Shown here: positions 59,001 to 64,000 of the stretch, one piece after another | How positions within the stretch are numbered: the stretch's first letter is position 1 | Layout: each line of letters starts with the position of its first letter | NCBI GenBank assembly: GCA_920105625.2 | Contig: OV050030.1 | Span: 411,013,034 to 411,077,033, forward strand | DNA: 64,000 bases | Direction: 5' to 3' | DNA from: Clusia tigrina | Lineage: Eukaryota > Arthropoda > Insecta > Diptera > Clusiidae | Translations under genes and position numbers: made by a program | Notes under the pieces: generated by a model | Database searches by the model: none | What the model was told of the DNA's origin: nothing | What the model saw: the letters and a program-made list of their open reading frames with translations, nothing else

Positions 59001-59903
59001 GGCGAGCTGAAAAAAATTAAAAAGCAGATTGCTGAGCGAGTGCAGGTAGTGGACAAGGGCCGCATAAAACATTTTTTGAGCATGGAGATTTCGAGAGACG
59101 GCGAAACAGGGGCTATATCAGTTAGCCAGAAAGCATTTATTCGTAAGTTAATACGAGACTATGGCATGGAAGCGTGCCGGCAGATAGCTACACCGTTGGA
59201 TTCTGGTCATCAGGTCAACTGTGAAGACGATAGATGTAAAAGGGTTGACCAGACACAATATCAATCTATTATCGGATCGCTCATGTATTTGGCTATAAGC
59301 ACAAGGCCAGATATTTTGCATTCAGTATGCAAATTGTCACAGCAAAACAAAGATCCACATCATGAGCATCTCGAAGCAGCTAAGCGAATCCTTCGATATT
59401 TATGCGCAACACAAGACAAGCAGTTAAGGTACTATAAAACCAACAGGCCAGTTTAATGCTACGTGGACGCGGACTGGGGCGGTGATGCCAGCGACCGCAA
59501 ATCATATACGGGTTACATTTTTACCTTGGCAGGCAGCGTGTTCTCATATGAATTGAGAAAACAATCAACAGTAGCCTTGAGTAGCACAGAGGCTGAGTAT
59601 ATGGCGTTGGCGGGTGCATGTCGCGAGGCAATATACCTGAAGAAGTTACTTGGTGAGATGAAAATAGATTGTCCGAAGGCTATTTTGATCAATGGAGACA
59701 ATGTGAAGTTAGTTCAAAATCCAGTGTATCATTCGCGTAGCAAACACATTGATATACGCTACCATTTCATCAGAGACGTATACAAAGCTGGCGAGATCGA
59801 GTTGAAATACTGCAGTAGTACTGAGATGGTCGCAGATATTCTTACAAAGAATTTACCCAAAGTCAGCCATGAGAAGTTTACTGGTATGATGGGCTTATAT
59901 TGA
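56013..59903 (+). pseudogene. Copia gag-pol polyprotein with two in-frame stops
   Basis: A single frame of 1297 codons from the ATG at 56013. Order: gag; CCHC zinc knuckle at codons 235-248 (CYNCGKKGHFATQC); protease DSGA with Asp at codon 285; integrase His/Cys finger (WHNRYGH ... CSVC); integrase Asp475, Asp538 and Glu574 (35 residues between the last two); reverse transcriptase with YVDD at 985-988; RNase H (VDADW, SSTEAEYMAL, KHIDIRYHFIRD). TGA at 57507-57509 (codon 499) lies within integrase just after FIDDK, and TAA at 59454-59456 (codon 1148) lies just before RNase H. No frameshift exists, and everything else is open. As it stands only gag, protease and a piece of integrase can be made unless stops are read through. 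Confidence 0.95.
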
Positions 59904-59928
59904 AGTATTTTTATTATGAATATGTTCG

Positions 59929-59939
59929 TTGAGGGGGAG
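59929..59939 (+). other. Copia polypurine tract
   Basis: The purine run GAGGGGGAG directly abuts the right LTR and is the expected primer site for plus-strand synthesis. Confidence 0.85.
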
Positions 59940-60170
59940 TGTTGAAATGCATCCCTGAAGCAACTCGCATATTTCTTATTCGTTTGATATATATCATTAT
60001 CCTTTTCTAATGTAATGGAATGTTTCTTTTGTGCTTTACTTTAAATTCATTTTATATTTTATGTATACTCTGTTTCTGAACTTTGAAGAGATAACATCGT
60101 TTTAATAAACTTCTTTATATCTAAATATAACTGTGTGTTAAAAGTTTACTTTGAAGAAGAAATCGCAACA
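59940..60170 (+). repeat. Copia 3' LTR
   Basis: 231 bp, identical to the left LTR as far as I can compare by eye, followed by the second copy of ACTTG. Confidence 0.97.
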
Positions 60171-60175
60171 ACTTG

Positions 60176-61011
60176 ACTGTAATGGAGTGATACATGCTTA
60201 TGCCGATGACATTCAGTTATATCTGTCACGCAGGGTAGGCCTTATGGATGATCTGGTTTGTAGACTTAATGAGGACCTTGATATTCTTAGTGGTTGGGCT
60301 CGTAGCAATGATCTGTGTCTAAATCCGGCGAAATCTTTTGTTCTGCCTATTTACAAAGACAATATACTTTTTACTGAAATCCCTCCGATGTTTATTGCTG
60401 GTTGCCGCCTTACACTTGCTAACAAGACTGTTGTGCTTCGGTTTCATTTGAACTCATCATTGACTTGCTCGGATCATATCAATCATGTGGTTAGCAGAAT
60501 GTATATGACTCTGCGCTGTTTGAGGATGTCTGCTCGATTTACTCCCGTTGAAACCAGGCGCAGGTTGGTTGTGCAATTGCTTGTGCCTATTATTACCTAC
60601 TCTGAGGTGATATATAGTGGTTTGGACTCTCGGTCTTTACATAAGCTGCGAGTGACATTCAATAATGCTACTCGTTATGTGTATGGCTTGCGCAAATTTG
60701 ACCATATCTCATCTTGGAGTAAAATGGTTCTGGGTTGCGATATTGAGAGCTATTTAAAGGCAAGAAATTGTATATTTATGCATAAATTAATATACTCTAA
60801 GGCGCCGCTATACCTTTATGACAAGTTGCGCTTCAGCCTGTCGAATCGTTGCAATAATCTCACTATACCGAGGTTTACGTTCCGAAACTCGGCTAGAATG
60901 TTTTTCGTTGGCACCACTAGACTATGGAACTCATTACCTAATGATTTAAAAAATATTGTGAATCACAACTTCAAGCATCTTATTTATCTTTATTTTCGTA
61001 GTAACTCCTGA
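60176..61011 (+). pseudogene. CR1-like reverse transcriptase, C-terminal part
   Basis: This continues the LINE reverse transcriptase after the Copia insertion, and the reading frame matches across it if the element and one target copy are ignored. It has the catalytic box HAYADDIQLYL, WARSNDLCLNPAKS, then the C-terminal domain with LHKLRVTFNNATRYVYGLRK and a final block, ARMFFVGTTRLWNSLPNDLK. It ends with a stop at 61011. This part has no internal lesion. Confidence 0.92.
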
Positions 61012-61253
61012 CGCTTTATTTCTTCTCTTTTCCTTCCAAGTTCTACTACCCTCTTTCTTTTTTATTTTTTATATTATTTTTCTTTTTTTTGTTATATTTG
61101 TTTGTTAATTTCTAAAAAATTGTCAATAGTATTAATTTTAACTTTAATGTTAGCTTTAAGTTTTTAATTTAAGTTACAATTGTGGCTAAGTTAAATGTAC
61201 AGCATAAGTTTTTAAAACTTATTGTATGATTAAATAAATTAAACTCGCACATA

Positions 61254-61422
61254 TACCTTGCACTATAATTAATTATATCTGAAAGGGAGAATGATATCCA
61301 GCATCCAACTTTGAATCGAAGAGAAAGGTATTTAGGAAGAAACACTTCGAGTTCATATCCTGTTCGGGATAGGCACGTGCGATCCAACTAGAGTGGCATA
61401 AGCCTGATTACCATAGATCACG
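61254..61422 (-). repeat. Diverged SINE copy (minus strand)
   Basis: In plus orientation the blocks ACCTTGCACTATAATTAATT, TTTGAATCGAAGAGAAAGGT, AGGAAGAAACACTTCGAG and CATATCCTG follow the order of the minus-strand SINE at 49489-49690, with many changes. The B-box region is degenerate. It lies directly at the 3' end of the CR1-like LINE. Confidence 0.55.
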
Positions 61423-64000
61423 GAGTGTCAAAATATATATTTAGTATTAATTATTATAAATATTAAATTGTTAGTAAATATTATATATATAGAAATACTC
61501 TTATGCAAAACCCCAGCTTTATACCGAAACACTTTGCAGATAATTGTCCAGAGTTAAAATAAATAATACCAACTTTTCAATAGAAATCTCTGCACAGACT
61601 CCTCTCATACAAATAAATCATTGCATCCTTTCAATAAAAAACATAAATTATTCTACGAACTTAAGCTAAGCACAAAACTTTGAAGCACAAGTGTAGTTTA
61701 AGAAAAGCCAGATTAAAGATTATTTCAATTAAGCTAAATGCATATCAACTGTGCCACTTATTGTAAAAATGCTCAAAGATAAAATCAATTCACTTAAGAA
61801 GAGTTGAAGCGACACAGGGACAAACACACAGAAAAAGGGAAGAAACTACTCGTAGTGAGTGGCGGTGAAGAGGTGTATCTAGGACGAATTCATGCAGTTG
61901 GTGTGCATCTATCTACGACAAAGATGCTGAAAGCGTTCCATACGAACAGTTTGTATGTGTCCCCCCCCCACACACACACACAACCATTCGCTCCCACCAT
62001 CCCATACGAACATAGTAGACGACTTAAGGACAAATTATCCTCTCGCAGAGCAATTCGTTCTGCATGTCATTTGTGCGCCGTCATGGCAATTTTGTGCTTC
62101 CTCTGTGCAAAAGAGCAGCTCGGGCAAATACTTCACACAGAAGTAGGTCACTTACGCCTGCAGCGTAGGAAGGACATCTTTTAATAGGCACGCACAACCA
62201 TAAAGTGAAAGTTTGTTTTGCTTTTCGGAAAGGTAGCGAAAGCGGTAATGAAAGATTCTCCTTTTTTGTCATTTCAAGTGCTCGCTTCCAGTTCGGTGGG
62301 TATTTAAATTAAAGTCCACCGAAAGATAAACAAATCAAATTCAAATGGTCGTTAAAATATTCATGAAAGTATCTTAAGTACGTGTGAGTTAATTATAATT
62401 GAAATGTGCAGATAGGTCAGTTTTTGTATTTAGTTTAAGGTATGAATGGTGGAATAGTGGCCTAGAAAGCATGTCGTGTCAACATACTTCGGTTCAAAGT
62501 TTGATCCTTGTGTTTGTTATAGTTCTGAATGGCACTTAAAGAGCAACTCTGTTGAATAGGTTTTCAAGATTTTGAAGATGGCTGCTGTATTCTAATTAGA
62601 AGCAATCTATTCAAGTAACATAATAAAATACCTTCTGCCAAATGTATCCTTTATTTTGTGTAGTATTATATTGAACAAACTTATTCAATACTTAATCAAC
62701 ATGAATAGTTATGAGACATCAAGGATAACCACGAATAAACAGAACTAATAATCATAATAATTGTTAAGGATCTTTAGGCTTGACTTTTAAGTAGCTACTC
62801 CCCATTTATCCTCTAAAATTCCGAAGGATATTTTCCAATTTTATGTATAAATAAATTATGGTTCACTCTTCCTCTACTATTAAACAATGTTCTTCTTCTA
62901 TAATTTCCAAATTTCTCAACTACATATTCTACCATCCATCTTCTACTAATCTTCTAAAGGACTTACACATTATCCTGTGATTTGCTTTTTCCATCATTTC
63001 TCATTTTTCCTTTTTCTGGACAATTTGATGTCTTTACTATGTTTCTCGTGCCCACCTTCCTAAGTAATGACCTGTCTCAGACATTCTTTAAAAATTCAAA
63101 AAATTACTTTCTCTCCCCAAATTTCACAAGTTTGTCCACGTCAGGACATTCACTTATGTCTCTTTTACCAGAATAAACTTTAATCAAATTTTGCGACGTC
63201 AAATTGTAAATATTTTCGAATGACTAACGAGGCAACCCAACACAAGCAACTTGAAGAGTGTATTGGGATTATTGATCATTCTTAAAACATGGCTCAACAT
63301 AAAAAATTAGACGCTCATTGGAGAGTAATGGGACAAGAACTGAACAACCGAATAACTAAAGCACAATCGACGCGTTTGCTGGCCCGGAGCAGTCCTTGCA
63401 AACTTCCACATATACAACTAAAAATCATACCACAAGAAACCATAAATTTAATATAATCATTGGGGCATAGCTGGGAAGCGATACAATAAATCAACATTGA
63501 TAGGAGCGTTGAAAGGTTGGGGGGGGGGGGAAAGGCAATGAATCACATCCATTTGGCATGCAACAACATTCTTTCTTTAACCCAAATAAAGGTTTACAAT
63601 AATGTGAGTCGAAGTTTAGTGGCGAGTTTTGGTCGGTCGAATTTTAGATACGTATTCATTTGTTCGGCCAAAATTTTGTGAAATTTCCTTTTCGCAGGAT
63701 ATTCGCATACATATAGAGTGGATACTTTCTTTCGTCGCAATCAGTCGTTAGAAAATTAGCATTTCGGCTAAGCCAAGAAAAGCGGGGAACATTAAAATCA
63801 GATTTATACTTTCGGCTCACCGACTGAAAACTTTTGTGTCAATGTTTTAAAGAAATTTCTCAGAAGCCACCCAACAGAGAACCTCTAATGTTAGAGAGGG
63901 AGTACTAGTTCTATGCCCAGAAAAGGGGAGAGTGCGAATGATCCATCAAAGGTTCCGAATTCGTTCGTTGCCTGCCAGTAATGGTAATCCTTCCAACTAC
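61423..64000. other. Non-coding right end of window
   Basis: No gene recognised. 62449-62512 has a tRNA-like pair of blocks (TGGAATAGTGGCCTAGAAAG, then GGTTCAAAGTTTGATCC) and may be another old SINE head. CCCC/CACACA text lies at 61963-61982 and an 11-G run at 63520-63530. The expected first Elk exon was not seen. Confidence 0.4.

Larger units (their letters stand above)
55764..60170 (+). mobile_element. Copia LTR retrotransposon, full length, identical LTRs
   Basis: 4407 bp with 231-bp LTRs (55764-55994 and 59940-60170) that I find identical base for base. LTRs start TGTTG and end CAACA. A 5-bp target duplication, ACTTG, flanks the element (55759-55763 and 60171-60175). The primer binding site directly after the left LTR is GGTTATGGGCCCAG. 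A purine tract, GAGGGGGAG, directly precedes the right LTR. One gag-pol frame fills the interior, with two nonsense codons. It sits inside the RT of a CR1-like LINE. Confidence 0.97.
54483..61250 (+). mobile_element. CR1-like LINE split by a Copia element
   Basis: The LINE parts are 54483-55763 and 60176-61250, with the Copia element and its target duplication between. Left part: end of endonuclease (VSDHDLI), linker and RT fingers and palm up to VPQGSILGPLLF. Right part: HAYADDIQLYL, the C-terminal domain and an AT-rich 3' UTR ending near GATTAAATAAATTAAA. It is homologous to the LINE at 36236-38220. It is 5'-truncated within the endonuclease domain. Confidence 0.9.

Noticed and set aside
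1..64000. CRISPR arrays, bacterial-type operons, rRNA genes or stand-alone tRNA genes
   Set aside because: None is visible. The tRNA-like sequences are SINE heads with degenerate arms, and the sequence is eukaryotic throughout.

Overview
This is a stretch of animal nuclear DNA from a higher dipteran, most likely a tephritid-type fruit fly. It is AT-rich and intron-rich, with GT-AG splice sites. The only host gene I can read is an Elk (ether-a-go-go-like, Kv12) potassium channel very close in sequence to the Drosophila protein. The mobile elements also fit a fly: a rosa-type DD41D mariner, a DD34D mariner, a Copia element primed by an initiator-tRNA half, and Jockey-, Loa- and CR1-type LINEs. 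Placement at family level is inference.

Elk lies on the minus strand. Six coding exons are readable, in transcription order 45217-45107, 44914-44795, 34538-34401, 13557-13316, 12429-12201 and 11977-11814. Their split codons match at every junction and give 334 continuous residues: most of the PAS domain, a Gly-rich insert, the pre-S1 linker, S1, S2, S3 and the start of the S3-S4 loop. The extreme N-terminus should lie to the right of 45217. S4, pore, C-linker and cyclic-nucleotide-binding-homology exons should lie to the left of 11814. I found neither in the window. The introns are very large (20.8 kb and 10.3 kb), and nearly everything else here is intronic.

Region by region. 1-6.5 kb is non-coding, with a 236-bp tandem duplication, a 14-bp minisatellite, a tRNA-related SINE and a 178-bp tandem repeat. 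6.5-10.9 kb holds a dead Jockey-type LINE, then an LTR-like segment with heat-shock-element-like repeats that is split by a DD34D mariner with perfect 29-bp terminal inverted repeats. The 178-bp-type repeat resumes afterwards. 11.8-13.6 kb holds three Elk exons. 13.6-34.4 kb is one Elk intron carrying a copy of an exon end with its splice donor, an RNase H fragment of an I/Loa-type LINE and a longer Loa-type LINE. 34.4-45.2 kb holds three Elk exons and an intron with a dead CR1-like LINE and a 337-bp tandem duplication. 45.2-64 kb holds a 15-unit minisatellite, a reverse SINE, an intact rosa-type mariner, and a CR1-like LINE split by a complete Copia element with identical 231-bp LTRs. Further SINE-like remnants follow.

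No operon-like organisation exists. Elk is the host transcription unit and the mobile elements are passengers in its introns. The elements most likely to have moved recently are the Copia copy (identical LTRs, exact 5-bp target duplication, but two nonsense codons) and the rosa-type mariner (full reading frame and terminal repeats).
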